Part shown: in pieces, positions 46,961 to 55,931 of the stretch
Layout of the letters: the number at the start of each line of letters is the position of its first letter
How positions within the stretch are numbered: the first letter of the stretch is position 1
Assembly (NCBI GenBank): GCA_002951815.1
Contig: CP019454.1
Location: forward strand, 186,001 to 250,000
Direction of reading: 5' to 3'
Length of the DNA: 64,000 bases
Origin: Sulfobacillus thermotolerans
Lineage (GTDB): Bacteria > Bacillota > Sulfobacillia > Sulfobacillales > Sulfobacillaceae
The notes under the pieces: model-generated
The model's input: only the letters and a program-made list of their open reading frames with translations
What the model was told of the DNA's origin: nothing
Database searches by the model: none
Made by a program: the position numbers and the translations under genes

Positions 46961-48649
46961 TTAAGACGGATCGCTGTCTAGGGGATGAGCAAAACCTTGA
47001 GGGCTTATAGGGCCGCGCGGCGTCGGTGAATGAGCCGGAAGTGCGGTGGTAAATTGGGCTGTGGTCATAGGGAGCACCGGCGTGGGGCCGATTGTCGTCA
47101 CTTGCGTATTAAGCACTGTGTCCGGTCCTACGCCGACGTCGAGGGTGGCTCCCCCATTAGCCGTGTGTGTTGATGAGAGGGCCCAGGCATGAATTTGATA
47201 ATAACCTGCGTCCGGGAACGTGAGCGTTAAAGACGCTTTTCCGTGGACGAGCATGACATGGTCTTGCCACCCTAGCGGCAGTTGCGTCCCTTGCGGCGCG
47301 ACTAACTGCAATGCGACGGGCTCGTTAAACGTCGGATCGGTTTGTAGCGCAACGGTTTTGGCCTCTATCGTCAGCGTCATACGTTGTCCAGGTTGAGCCG
47401 CTTGCGATTCACTAGGTTTATTGGTGATTTCTAAGGTATCGACGGGCACGTTAGGTAGACTGACCTTTGAAATCGGATGCGTCGACTGAAAAACTGAGAA
47501 GAGGTCATTCGCTTGCGCATCACGGGCCGTGAGCGGTGGCAACTGCCAAAGGTGTTCCATAAAAGCTAAAATGGACACATTGGATGTCAATGCACCGTCT
47601 AATCCGGGTTTGACCCAAGGCGAAATGATCACCATGGGCGTGCGCGTTCCATATCCATAGCGATAGTTTTGGGGAGGACTGACATGATCATAATACCCGC
47701 CGCCTTCATCATAGGTGATGAAAATGGCGGTCGATTTCCACTCAGGACTCTGCATCAAGGCCGTGACAAGTTGTCCCACCCAGGCATCACCTAACGAGAT
47801 TTCGGTAGGCGGATGTTCACTATAGAGCCACGTGGGGACGACAAATGAGAAAGACGGGAGATGGTTCGATACCACGTCGTTCATAAAGGTGTTGAGGTTA
47901 TGCACGTGGGCGTTCCACTCGGCCGCATTCTGATAAATCGGGGTGTACCATAACGTATTCCAATGGCGGACAAACCCTAAGCCATTTTGCGCGTCATTGC
48001 GAGATACGTAGTCGCCTTGAAAAATGCCCCAAGATTTCCCATGACTCGCGAGATCTTGGTATATGGTGGGAAAGGAAAATGTAAAATTCGGCGGGCTGTC
48101 CGAAATCCATCCACCTGCCGTACCGGCAATGGCGTATTCTCGATTGGGCTGGGTGGGTCCTGTAGCGGGTTGGAAGTTGTCTTCCGCCAAGACAAAGTGT
48201 TGGGCTAATTGCCATTCGTTAGGGATATTGGCGCGGCCAAATTCGGTAATGGCAGCTAGTCCGTTATCAGGATACACGGTGTAATAATTCATTTCGCCGT
48301 TGTGCATCATCATGATTTCCGGGGCCCGATTATGGTTAATGTCCACGGTGTCGCCGACATTGCCCGGTGCGTTCATAGGGGAAACGCCTGGCGCTTCGTA
48401 GTTTGTGTCGGGATTAGGCAGGGTAAGATTAGAGGGCAATCCGTTGGCATTGGGAAAGTGGCCAAAGAGGTTATCAAACGTGTGATTCTCCAACATAATT
48501 TCCACCACGTGGTGGATAGGAGGAGCGCTTGAAGACGGCGCGTTAACAGACGCCGCATATTGGGGTGGGGAGCTCCAAAAACTAATCAGCAACCCTGCTA
48601 TACCAGTGGCCGCGGTTAAAGCCCAAACGCGGCGACGAACACGTTGCAT
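46961..48649 (-). CDS. Secreted phosphoesterase (acid phosphatase / phospholipase C family)
   Basis: This 562-residue protein begins with a signal peptide (MQRVRRRVWALTAATGIAGL, cleavage near the YAAS). Phosphoesterase-family (PF04185) motifs follow: IHHVVEIMLENHTFDNLFGHF (metal-binding Glu-Asn and Asp region), then AIFITYDEGGGYYDHVSPP and a C-terminal beta-rich tail. The family includes phospholipases C and acid phosphatases; an extracytoplasmic acid phosphatase suits an acidophile. It lies downstream of, and on the same strand as, the sHdr operon but is separated from it by a terminator. Confidence 0.85.
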   Translation of the reverse strand: MQRVRRRVWALTAATGIAGLLISFWSSPPQYAASVNAPSSSAPPIHHVVEIMLENHTFDNLFGHFPNANGLPSNLTLPNPDTNYEAPGVSPMNAPGNVGDTVDINHNRAPEIMMMHNGEMNYYTVYPDNGLAAITEFGRANIPNEWQLAQHFVLAEDNFQPATGPTQPNREYAIAGTAGGWISDSPPNFTFSFPTIYQDLASHGKSWGIFQGDYVSRNDAQNGLGFVRHWNTLWYTPIYQNAAEWNAHVHNLNTFMNDVVSNHLPSFSFVVPTWLYSEHPPTEISLGDAWVGQLVTALMQSPEWKSTAIFITYDEGGGYYDHVSPPQNYRYGYGTRTPMVIISPWVKPGLDGALTSNVSILAFMEHLWQLPPLTARDAQANDLFSVFQSTHPISKVSLPNVPVDTLEITNKPSESQAAQPGQRMTLTIEAKTVALQTDPTFNEPVALQLVAPQGTQLPLGWQDHVMLVHGKASLTLTFPDAGYYQIHAWALSSTHTANGGATLDVGVGPDTVLNTQVTTIGPTPVLPMTTAQFTTALPAHSPTPRGPISPQGFAHPLDSDPS

Positions 48650-48784
48650 GGACGGATCATCCTTTCTTATGGGAATACGTAGGGTAGATGAGGGGAATCC
48701 TTTGAGAGCATACGAAAAGTCTGTGATCGTGCCATGGAGGATTTATGAAAATTTCATGAATAATTGGTAATAAGTGGAACGGAT

Positions 48785-48818
48785 ATAAAAAAGCAGGCGC
48801 GGAAATAGAACGCCTGCT
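48785..48818 (-). terminator. Terminator of the sHdr operon
   Basis: On the minus strand AGCAGGCG and CGCCTGCT (8 perfect pairs, 11-base loop) are followed by TTTTTTA, about 38 bp after the last gene of the operon. Confidence 0.9.
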
Positions 48819-48856
48819 CTTGTGCTTCAGCCTTTCAAGGTCTCGGTTGTTCGCCG

Positions 48857-49117
48857 TTACGCGGTGAGACCGTGAGTTTTGAGGAGATTGATCGCCGTAT
48901 TTCTGTCGATCACCCCAACATGCACAACTTGATTGTTGATAATGGTACTGGGAACACTGCGAATATATAGTTTCACCGCTAACTCGCGGCCTTCCAACGT
49001 CCCGACATCCACCTCCCGTACCGTGAATTTATACTCATCGGCGAGTTGTTTCCATTGCCGAATCGTAGCGGGACATGTACGGCACCACTGGGAGGTCGCG
49101 ACAATGACTTCGGGCAT
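48857..49117 (-). CDS. Small thioredoxin/glutaredoxin-fold protein with CRTC motif
   Basis: From the ATG at 49117 (AAGGAGGCG upstream) the protein is 86 residues: PEVIVATSQWCRTCPATIRQW (redox CRTC at about residues 11-14), YKFTVREVDV and the cis-Pro segment IRSVPSTIINNQ. This is a minimal thioredoxin fold. The longer frame to 49276 covers the lbpA end and is not used. As the last gene of the sHdr operon, 13 bp after lbpA, it probably reduces a carrier disulfide, such as lipoamide or a DsrE/TusA persulfide; this is inference. Confidence 0.85.
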   Translation of the reverse strand: MPEVIVATSQWCRTCPATIRQWKQLADEYKFTVREVDVGTLEGRELAVKLYIRSVPSTIINNQVVHVGVIDRNTAINLLKTHGLTA

Positions 49118-49130
49118 AGGACTCGCCTCC

Positions 49131-49571
49131 TTAGCTGCACCGCATACATTGAATTTTGTCGCGAACAATCTTTTCCCGGTAAAGACGCAAAGCCTCATCG
49201 CCCGTAACCAGATGATGCAAGTCTTGCTGCGGATCATACGATAACTTTGCAATCCATGCTGCACCGTAGGGATCAATGTTCAACAGTGCAGGTTCTTGCA
49301 ATAATGTGGCATTGGTCTCTACAATCGTACCGGAAACTGGGCAGACCAACGGGCCTGCCCACTTGCCACTTTCCAGCGATGCTAAAGACTTCCCTTGCTC
49401 AATCACTGCACCAACCCGTTTGGGACGAACAAAGAGAATACGTCCGGAGAGAGTTTGGGCAGGATCGGTCATGCCGACCGTGGCAATGCCATTTTCTGTC
49501 CGGACCCACACATTGTTTTCAATGTCATAGAGCAGATTCTCGGGGATATCACACCCTTGAATTTCGGCCAT
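49131..49571 (-). CDS. lbpA: Lipoate-binding GcvH-like sulfur carrier (sHdr-associated)
   Basis: This 146-residue GcvH-fold protein has the lipoylation loop LASLESGKWAGPL with Lys near residue 69, and the GcvH pattern VWVRTENGIATVGMTDPAQ and NIDPYGAAWIAKL. It ends in CMRCS, a cysteine pair not found in glycine-cleavage H proteins. No gcvP or gcvT is nearby; it lies 36 bp after hdrB2 in the sHdr operon. sHdr-linked LbpA proteins carry the sulfur intermediate on lipoamide during sulfane-sulfur oxidation. A second, distinct LbpA is encoded at 55932. Confidence 0.92.
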   Translation of the reverse strand: MAEIQGCDIPENLLYDIENNVWVRTENGIATVGMTDPAQTLSGRILFVRPKRVGAVIEQGKSLASLESGKWAGPLVCPVSGTIVETNATLLQEPALLNIDPYGAAWIAKLSYDPQQDLHHLVTGDEALRLYREKIVRDKIQCMRCS

Positions 49572-49607
49572 GATAAACCTCCTTGGTCCCCTGCTGACAT
49601 CGAGCAG

Positions 49608-50516
49608 CTACCGAATGGCCGGTTCGGCCAAAAAGTGCCGAATCAAGTCCAAAGACCCGGATTCCATATCCCCGACGTGCAGTTCCTCGGGGCGGTGGCC
49701 AAAGGCGATGCCAATCAACTGGGTATAATACATGACAGGGAGTTTGGCAGTATCCCCTACCATGCCGACTGCACGAAACTGCAGTGCGTCAAGTCCGCCA
49801 GCGCATTTGGGGCACATGAGAGCCAAAACGTCTGCACCACTGGTCTTGGCGGTCGATAAGATGCGGCCCGTGAGTTTTCCAGAAATTCTTTCATCGGACA
49901 GAAGATTTTTCCCGCCGCAGCAGGTGGTCTCGGCCCGGTGTTCGACCACGGTGGCGCCAAGGGCGGCCATTAAGTCATGCATAAAGTGGGGATGTTCTGT
50001 GTCTTCGCCAGCAATCTGCACAGAGCTAACCATTTTGGCAGGCCTTTGATACAAGCAGCCATAGTAGGGAGCGACGCGTAACCCAGTCAACGGCACCTTA
50101 ACATGTTTGGCGATCGTGTCGAGCCCGACCACGTTGACCAGGTACTCCAGTGTGTTGCGCACCGTGGGCTGCTCTTTAATGAGAGGCTCGTCAGCATCCT
50201 TCAGCATGGCCTGAATGTCTTCCAGATTCTTGCCGCCCTTTTGGACGGCGTACGCGGTCCGAGATAATTCGTGGTAGCAGACATTACACGAGACCATGAC
50301 CTCGGTTTCCCCTTGATTAATGAGATGTGCCAGATTGCGCGCGGGTAAAAAGTGACTTTTGATGCCTTCCCCTTTGAGTTCTCCTGCGCCGCAACACGAG
50401 TAATCCTCCACGTCCACCAAGGTCATGCCCAAGTCTTCCGCGATGACGCGTGTGCTGACATCATATGCCCGGTCGATGGTTTTCAACGAACATCCGGGAA
50501 AGTACGCAGTTTTCAT
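49608..50516 (-). CDS. hdrB2: Heterodisulfide reductase-like subunit B (sHdrB2)
   Basis: The 302-residue protein has two CCG domains: TAYFPGCSLKTIDRAYD with DYSCCGAGEL, and VAPYYGCLYQRP with AETTCCGGKN, the cysteine-rich motif that binds the non-cubane 4Fe-4S clusters in HdrB. In the sHdr complex it is one of two B subunits. The gene follows hdrC2 by 37 bp, and AGGAGG lies before its ATG. Confidence 0.93.
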   Translation of the reverse strand: MKTAYFPGCSLKTIDRAYDVSTRVIAEDLGMTLVDVEDYSCCGAGELKGEGIKSHFLPARNLAHLINQGETEVMVSCNVCYHELSRTAYAVQKGGKNLEDIQAMLKDADEPLIKEQPTVRNTLEYLVNVVGLDTIAKHVKVPLTGLRVAPYYGCLYQRPAKMVSSVQIAGEDTEHPHFMHDLMAALGATVVEHRAETTCCGGKNLLSDERISGKLTGRILSTAKTSGADVLALMCPKCAGGLDALQFRAVGMVGDTAKLPVMYYTQLIGIAFGHRPEELHVGDMESGSLDLIRHFLAEPAIR

Positions 50517-50553
50517 CTCATATGCCTCCTTAGTGTCTGACGGAATTCTTGGC

Positions 50554-51249
50554 CTATGCCCTGGCCGAATCGGTCAAGACAAAACGGCTACGGTTCCAGT
50601 GGCGTGGCCGCCCAATCAACAAGGTTTTAATGGCGCGTCCGTCCTTCAGCATTTTGACCGCTGCTTGGCGCAGGTCCGGACCAAACAATTCTTTTTGACG
50701 ACCGAGTTTGCTTAAGAATTCGGCCTGCAAGCGCGGCAAGCTAAGGCGTCCATACGTTTCCAGTTGATGACGGTAAGCCTCGTGGTTAGCGCGGTAGGCA
50801 GGATCCATCTTTTCGGGAACTTGCGTGCGCAACCACTGGCCAATGGACTCAATGACTTCGGCCGTATTGACTTCCTTTGGACAGTGATTGGTGCAGATAT
50901 AGCAGCCAACACACCTCCAGATCACGTCAGCATTTTTGATGAGGTCGTCTTTGCGCCCGACACGGACCCAGTAGATGAACTGACGTGGATTAAACGCCGG
51001 AATCTCTTGCGCTACCGTGCATCCCGCGGTACACATCCCGCATTGAATGCAGTTGTCGATGCTTTCTCCGATGGCACTGGCGCGCACTTCGTCCCAAGAA
51101 TCTAAATCTCGTTGAGAATGTACGCGTGTTTTGAGCATGGTGTTCCAGCGCCCGGAGATGTCAATGCCGTCCATGACCAGATTTTCTTCCTCCATGATTT
51201 GGTCATCTTCGAGCAACGAACGTTCAATAATACCAGAGCCTTTGGCCAC
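50554..51249 (-). CDS. hdrC2: Heterodisulfide reductase-like subunit C (sHdrC2)
   Basis: This 231-residue ferredoxin-like protein has two CxxCxxCxxxC clusters: CIQCGMCTAGC (about residue 67) and CVGCYICTNHCP (about 113), typical of HdrC. It starts at GTG, with AAGGAGGTGACC upstream. It transfers electrons between the flavin subunit and the CCG subunit of the sHdr complex. Confidence 0.92.
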   Translation of the reverse strand: MAKGSGIIERSLLEDDQIMEEENLVMDGIDISGRWNTMLKTRVHSQRDLDSWDEVRASAIGESIDNCIQCGMCTAGCTVAQEIPAFNPRQFIYWVRVGRKDDLIKNADVIWRCVGCYICTNHCPKEVNTAEVIESIGQWLRTQVPEKMDPAYRANHEAYRHQLETYGRLSLPRLQAEFLSKLGRQKELFGPDLRQAAVKMLKDGRAIKTLLIGRPRHWNRSRFVLTDSARA

Positions 51250-51273
51250 TTTAGGGTCACCTCCTTAAAGTCG

Positions 51274-52083
51274 TTATGACTGCATCCACGAATCCGGAGC
51301 TTCCACTTCTTGCCCCGTGGGAACGGCCTCCGGCGGGATCGGCAGACCCAGAAGATAGCTGACGACGCCGAGGACAGTCGGAATGGTCGAGAAAATAGAC
51401 TTAGACGTGGTGAAATACATCTTGTAAAGATAGTCCGCGTAAATGTACGCCAGAACTAAATCGACGGAGTACACGCCCCAGCGATGCAATCCTTGGTCTT
51501 GCAACACGCTGTCTAAGCCTTTAATCCGGGCAAACAATTCGGCGTAATTCGCACCATACGCATGAAATCGGTCATGCCCGTTAAGCCCCGGTTCATTCGT
51601 GAATTCGAGAAGATAGGGCAGAGCCCCGGTTGCGGTCTTCCACGAATAGACCCACTGCGGCCCCAATGGATATCGCCTGGGCGCGTAGAAATGAAGAAAT
51701 TCAATGGCGAGGTCATGAGCCTGTTCTTTAGCCACCATGGGCAAACTCATCCCCAAGGCACGGATTTGGTCATCGACATCGTCATCCATTTCCAACAAGG
51801 TCACCAAGTAGAGCTTCACCTGACTGAGAGGCATTTGAGACTGGATGGTGGGCAATGCGCGCCGCCAGCTGCGAAGGCGCCGTAAGGCGCTTTCCCATTC
51901 GGCATCCGTTGTCATCGCAACGGACAGAGGATTGGCAATATGGTGCAAGAGCCGAGACGTCTGATTTAGTTCTTGGAGAGTCTCTTCCAATGGGATATGA
52001 TCCAAGTTCTCTTGCACGCCGCGCCACGTCTCTTGCATTCTCGGGCTCTGGAGGCGCTCCATAAAGTCTTCAAACTCGCTCAT
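51274..52083 (-). CDS. Conserved hypothetical protein of the sHdr operon
   Basis: The 269-residue product is mostly helical and acidic near its N-terminus (MSEFEDFMERLQSPRMQETW), with a Tyr/Phe-rich C-terminal half (VLAYIYADYLYKMYF) and no cysteine motif. It overlaps hdrA by 4 bp (ATGA) and precedes hdrC2. sHdr clusters in other bacteria, such as Hyphomicrobium, have an uncharacterised hyp gene exactly between hdrA and hdrC2, and this is its positional equivalent. It may be a structural or docking subunit. No known domain was recognised. Confidence 0.7.
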   Translation of the reverse strand: MSEFEDFMERLQSPRMQETWRGVQENLDHIPLEETLQELNQTSRLLHHIANPLSVAMTTDAEWESALRRLRSWRRALPTIQSQMPLSQVKLYLVTLLEMDDDVDDQIRALGMSLPMVAKEQAHDLAIEFLHFYAPRRYPLGPQWVYSWKTATGALPYLLEFTNEPGLNGHDRFHAYGANYAELFARIKGLDSVLQDQGLHRWGVYSVDLVLAYIYADYLYKMYFTTSKSIFSTIPTVLGVVSYLLGLPIPPEAVPTGQEVEAPDSWMQS

Positions 52084-53126
52084 ACGACCACCTTCGTTTT
52101 CAGATACTGCATGACGGCGAGACTCGCCACGTCCCCTTCGGCTATGGCATCCTCAATCGCTTTCGGACCACTCGCACTGCCCGCCACGAACACCCCCGGT
52201 CGACTCGTGAGACTCGCATTTTTCATGGGTTCAGCTTGTTGCACAAAGCCGTGCGGCTCGAGGTCGATATGAAACTTTTGCGACAAGGTCCGAGTTCCCT
52301 GACTAGGTTCCATACCTGCGGCTAACACGACTAAGTCAAACGGCCATTCAAAGGGACCACGCACTAAGGTGTCTTCACCTTTCAAAACCGGCTGGCCATT
52401 TTTTTGGGTGACTTCCGCAATACGGCCTTTCACGTAGACGACCCCACTTTCTTCCTGAGACCGCCAATACAGAGTGTCTTCCCAAAGCCCATAGGTCCTA
52501 ACGTCCATGTAAAACATGCTGATGCGTGCTTTCGGCAATTGTTCGCGAATTTCGATCGATTGCTTGGCAGAAACCGCACAGCAAACGCGGGAACAGTACG
52601 TATTGCCAACCTGCCGGTCTCGGGATCCGACGCAATAGATAAAGGCAACGGACTGCGGGACTTCGCCATTAGAAGGACGACGAATGGGTCCTTTGGCAAA
52701 CATCTCTTCGAGTTCTGCCCCCGTAATCACATCCGGGAACAAACCATAACCGTATTTGCCATCACGGGTCGGATCGAAGTGATCAAATCCGGTCGCTAAG
52801 ACGACCGCCTGTGCAACCATTTGTTGCGGTTTGGGACCTTCGAGTTGGACTTGATAACCGTCACCGACTTCTTCTACCGTACCGACAGTCGTGTTGGTCA
52901 GGATTTTCACGTGCGCATTATTTTTAACCGACCCAACGAGCCGCTCGACTAATGCGGGACCGCTACTAAAGTCCGGCATCAAGACTTGGTATTGATGCTT
53001 TGCCACGGCGCCGCCGAGATAGTCATGCTGTTCGACCAAGGTCACATCAAATCCGAAATTTCCTAGGGTTGCCGCCGCTTGAAGTCCCGCCGGGCCCCCT
53101 CCGATGACGATCACTGAATGAGACAT
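52080..53126 (-). CDS. hdrA: Heterodisulfide reductase-like flavoprotein subunit A (sHdrA)
   Basis: The 348-residue protein opens with FAD-binding VIVIGGGPAGLQAAATLGNFG and an acidic strand end, followed by YLGG. It has the HdrA cysteine segment IYCVGSRD...YCSRVCCAVSAKQSIEI (about residues 180-210) and a late VVLAAGMEPSQGT. It is much shorter than methanogen HdrA, lacking the extra ferredoxin domains, as is usual for sHdrA. It oxidises or bifurcates electrons within the complex. AGGTTGCG precedes the ATG, and the stop overlaps the hyp start. Confidence 0.93.
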   Translation of the reverse strand: MSHSVIVIGGGPAGLQAAATLGNFGFDVTLVEQHDYLGGAVAKHQYQVLMPDFSSGPALVERLVGSVKNNAHVKILTNTTVGTVEEVGDGYQVQLEGPKPQQMVAQAVVLATGFDHFDPTRDGKYGYGLFPDVITGAELEEMFAKGPIRRPSNGEVPQSVAFIYCVGSRDRQVGNTYCSRVCCAVSAKQSIEIREQLPKARISMFYMDVRTYGLWEDTLYWRSQEESGVVYVKGRIAEVTQKNGQPVLKGEDTLVRGPFEWPFDLVVLAAGMEPSQGTRTLSQKFHIDLEPHGFVQQAEPMKNASLTSRPGVFVAGSASGPKAIEDAIAEGDVASLAVMQYLKTKVVV

Positions 53127-53149
53127 CTCGCAACCTCCTTGTTTTGGGG

Positions 53150-54379
53150 CTATACCGGCTGTTCGACCGGGGGAATATAAAGTTGTTCCGGTTCCTTGCC
53201 GGCGCGTAATTCTTCTAGGTATGCTTCATAGGCGGCTTTTGAAGACTGCCAGTCAATGCCCATCTTATCCAGGAGTTTTTGCCATCCAGAGGTGTGCCAT
53301 TGAATTTGCACCACCTTATAGGGATCGGCGCCTGCGGCTAAGGCCGCAAATTGGACATCGGCCATGACCGGCAGATCATAGTTGTAGCCGTGGGCTTTGC
53401 CAATCCATTGGTTCTTGTCAAGCGTGGTCGTGCATCCCGTGTCTTGCGTAATCGCGACATCGGAATGCGCTTCTTCGACCATCACCTTGATTTTGCGTTC
53501 GAGCGAGAATGAGCGGGAAAATTCGCGTTCAGTCAAGATGTGGCGGAAGCCAAATCCGCAGCAATCATACCAAGTGGAATAGTCAGCGACTTGAGCCCCC
53601 AAAGCGAGTAAAATAGCGGTCGTGGGCGCTGGGCGTTCGCCACCATAGATGTTGGGGTCATAGATGACGTCTTCAGGAATCAACTTCCACACGTGGCACG
53701 CGGGATGTACCGTCGTCACGATGTTTGACACGTCGTGAATGCGCATGGCTGCGACACGGTCGCGTAAAACGTGCAGCCATTCGCTGTAATGTACGATTTC
53801 TTCAGGAATCACCAGTTCCCGGCCGACTTTATGCATAATCCGCCGCACTTCATCGCGCAAGTCTTTGTGCTCAATTAAGAGATTGCGCATCTCTTTGTAA
53901 TTACCGAAGGACGTGCCACAGTGAATCAGTGGGAAATAGCCGGTTTCATAGGCGCGGTGCCAGTTCCGGACCGCTACACTGGCTAAGGCGACCAAGTTGG
54001 ACGTGCCCGAACCATGGTAGTTCCATGCGGTACAACTTGTTTGGTGCGTTTCGTCCAGATACTCTAACCCCATTTTGTTCATGAACCACATGATGCTCGT
54101 CGGGTATCCGGGGATATTGCCGCATTGCCCACACGATTTGTGATGCCATAGTTTGTTTGTGGGGATGCGTTTCGTGCGTCCTAATAAGGTTTCGACGGTA
54201 ATCGGCTGATTTTCTTCTGTAATGTGAATAACTTTTACCTCGCCCCGCGCCTCTAATTCGGCGAGCTCTTCACGTGGGTCGGGTTTCTGATTTTTTATAA
54301 GGGCACGCTTGTCGACAGTTTTGGTAACAAACTCCCAACCACTGGTCTTGATGTTTCTGTCAATCGAATTGGTGGCCAT
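53150..54379 (-). CDS. hdrB1: Heterodisulfide reductase-like subunit B (sHdrB1)
   Basis: From the ATG at 54379 (ACGGAGGAAAAAAG upstream) this is 409 residues; the longer frame to 54484 overlaps hdrC1 and is not used. Cysteine motifs: HKSCGQCGNIPGYPTS (about 90), THQTSCTAWNYHG, VHPACHVWK and DCCGFGFRH (about 295), then TQDTGCTTTLD. These are the two CCG domains of HdrB in divergent form, known for sHdrB1. It lies 22 bp after hdrC1. Together with hdrB2 it would bring two catalytic cluster sites to the complex. Confidence 0.92.
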   Translation of the reverse strand: MATNSIDRNIKTSGWEFVTKTVDKRALIKNQKPDPREELAELEARGEVKVIHITEENQPITVETLLGRTKRIPTNKLWHHKSCGQCGNIPGYPTSIMWFMNKMGLEYLDETHQTSCTAWNYHGSGTSNLVALASVAVRNWHRAYETGYFPLIHCGTSFGNYKEMRNLLIEHKDLRDEVRRIMHKVGRELVIPEEIVHYSEWLHVLRDRVAAMRIHDVSNIVTTVHPACHVWKLIPEDVIYDPNIYGGERPAPTTAILLALGAQVADYSTWYDCCGFGFRHILTEREFSRSFSLERKIKVMVEEAHSDVAITQDTGCTTTLDKNQWIGKAHGYNYDLPVMADVQFAALAAGADPYKVVQIQWHTSGWQKLLDKMGIDWQSSKAAYEAYLEELRAGKEPEQLYIPPVEQPV

Positions 54380-54401
54380 CTTTTTTCCTCCGTTTCTGGG
54401 A

Positions 54402-55115
54402 TTAGCGGCTAGATTCCACCATATCCCGGAGATCCTCAACCATATCCGCCACGACTTCATAGAGATTGGGGTCGATTTCTTCAATCAGACGAAACACGCC
54501 AGTTTCTTCGTAAATGGAATACAGCTCATACGATGTCTCCGGTGAAACCCGCCATGCTGACGTCGTGACCTGCAGGGTGTAAACAGGAATCGCTTTACGC
54601 TTAATGGCCAAATCGGTCGAACTCCAAGGAATTTTTGGACCCCAGTCGGGGAAGAAGTCCGGCTGAATCATATCCGGCGTCAACTGGTTCCCGATGGACA
54701 GCACTTTGAGCAATACACGCCCATAGGGCTTCAATAGACGGTGGACGGCCTCCATGCCGCGCCATACAGCGACTTCCCGCATAATCATCACTAAGCCGCC
54801 TGGGGAATTGTGGAACGGGCAACGCATAGCACAGGTATAACACTGAGCGCACGCCCAAATGTATTCATCCATCATGGCTTTGACGGCTTCCGCGTCACCC
54901 GATAACACGGTCTGCACGACGATGCGTGGAGAATAGTCAAAGAACCGGTGGGATGGACACGACCCACTACACACACCACAGTTGAGACAGCCATGAATCA
55001 CTTCCTCGTAACGCAAGTCGCTTTGAATCGCCTCTAGCAAACTTTGCGCGTCTTGCTGCCCCACATCATCGGGATCAAGCCGGAGATGGGTGACGGTGTC
55101 GTTGTCATGACTCAT
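54402..55115 (-). CDS. hdrC1: Heterodisulfide reductase-like subunit C (sHdrC1)
   Basis: This 237-residue protein has two 4Fe-4S motifs, CLNCGVCSGSCP (about residue 44) and CAQCYTCAMRCP (about 91). ATG at 55115 has AGGAGGTGAC eight bases upstream; a TTG at 55118 is in frame. It is the second gene of the sHdr operon, after the DsrE-like gene (39 bp gap). Confidence 0.92.
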   Translation of the reverse strand: MSHDNDTVTHLRLDPDDVGQQDAQSLLEAIQSDLRYEEVIHGCLNCGVCSGSCPSHRFFDYSPRIVVQTVLSGDAEAVKAMMDEYIWACAQCYTCAMRCPFHNSPGGLVMIMREVAVWRGMEAVHRLLKPYGRVLLKVLSIGNQLTPDMIQPDFFPDWGPKIPWSSTDLAIKRKAIPVYTLQVTTSAWRVSPETSYELYSIYEETGVFRLIEEIDPNLYEVVADMVEDLRDMVESSR

Positions 55116-55154
55116 CAATAGTCACCTCCTCTAAGCGAACAGATGCCGCTTTGT

Positions 55155-55523
55155 CTAGCTGAGATACACAAGCCGATCAGCCGATAACAGCAATTCATGA
55201 AAATCGGCGGCTCCGATCCACTCCATCGGCCACATGACCGCCTCGGGATCCAGATGAACCAAAGGTAAGCTCAACCGACATCCATAGAATGTGACCGACT
55301 GCTCTTGCGCGGTGTGGATGAAATCCATCAGCCGCTTGCCACTGCCATCCAGTGCTAAGGTGTTTTCGGCAAACCCTGGCTCAAAGATTGACAGCCCGCT
55401 TTGAGTGAAAATAATGGCCGCTTCATGGTCGAGGGCCCGCGCCACGGTAGCCATGAAAAAGACCGTAAAACAGCGCTCTGGCTGTTCCCGACCACGTGTT
55501 TGGACATACACAAATCGCGCCAT
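55155..55523 (-). CDS. DsrE-family sulfur carrier, first gene of the sHdr operon
   Basis: The 122-residue protein has the DsrE fold: strand ARFVYVQTRGREQPERCFTV, helix FFMATVARAL, HEAAIIFTQSGLSIF, and the conserved C in VTFYGCRLSL at the end of a central strand. It is shorter in its final part than the DsrE at 56644. It is the promoter-proximal gene of the sHdr operon and may deliver persulfide sulfur to the lipoate carrier. Confidence 0.82.
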   Translation of the reverse strand: MARFVYVQTRGREQPERCFTVFFMATVARALDHEAAIIFTQSGLSIFEPGFAENTLALDGSGKRLMDFIHTAQEQSVTFYGCRLSLPLVHLDPEAVMWPMEWIGAADFHELLLSADRLVYLS

Positions 55524-55931
55524 TTGATCTTCTCTCCTTTGCTTTTCGCATCAATCGGGCTGGTTCTTTAGAGCCAACGGCTGATTGGTGTCATCCTAGC
55601 ACCGATTGAATTGCGATTAAATAATCCGTGCGCATGAATTGCGTATGCATTTTACTCCGATCATTACAAAGTACAGCGACCAAGCGTCTTTACTACTGCT
55701 TGGTCAAATCCAACACCGCTTATCCCAAGTACGACAAAAACGCCACCGGCCCGCCGCTTTTGTTTGGTGAAATGACTCACAATGTAGGAGAGATAGGGCC
55801 ATGTGGTCCATATTGTGAGGGCCATTCGGTCCTACTGCGTTATGGCTTTAGAGCCAACAATGACTGTAGCGCCTCGTAGTGCCTGAACCCGTGGTCTAAC
55901 GGTCAGGCGGTGCGCGGAAGGGAGAATAATC
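55524..55931. promoter_or_regulatory. Divergent control region of the two sulfur-oxidation operons
   Basis: These 408 bp separate the minus-strand sHdr operon and the plus-strand lbpA-tusA operon. CTTTAGAGCCAAC occurs exactly twice in direct orientation (55566-55578 and 55846-55858), each preceded by GG(C/T), giving near-palindromic GG-T..TTAGAGCC units, one about 45 bp before each operon's first gene side. A weak -10 (TAGGAT on the minus strand, near 55590) fits activator-dependent transcription. An 83-codon ORF (55628-55879) is rejected as a gene. Confidence 0.5.

Noticed and set aside
55628-55879. 83-codon ORF in the divergent sulfur promoter region
   Set aside because: There is no ribosome-binding site, its composition is random-looking, and it overlaps the presumed control sites.
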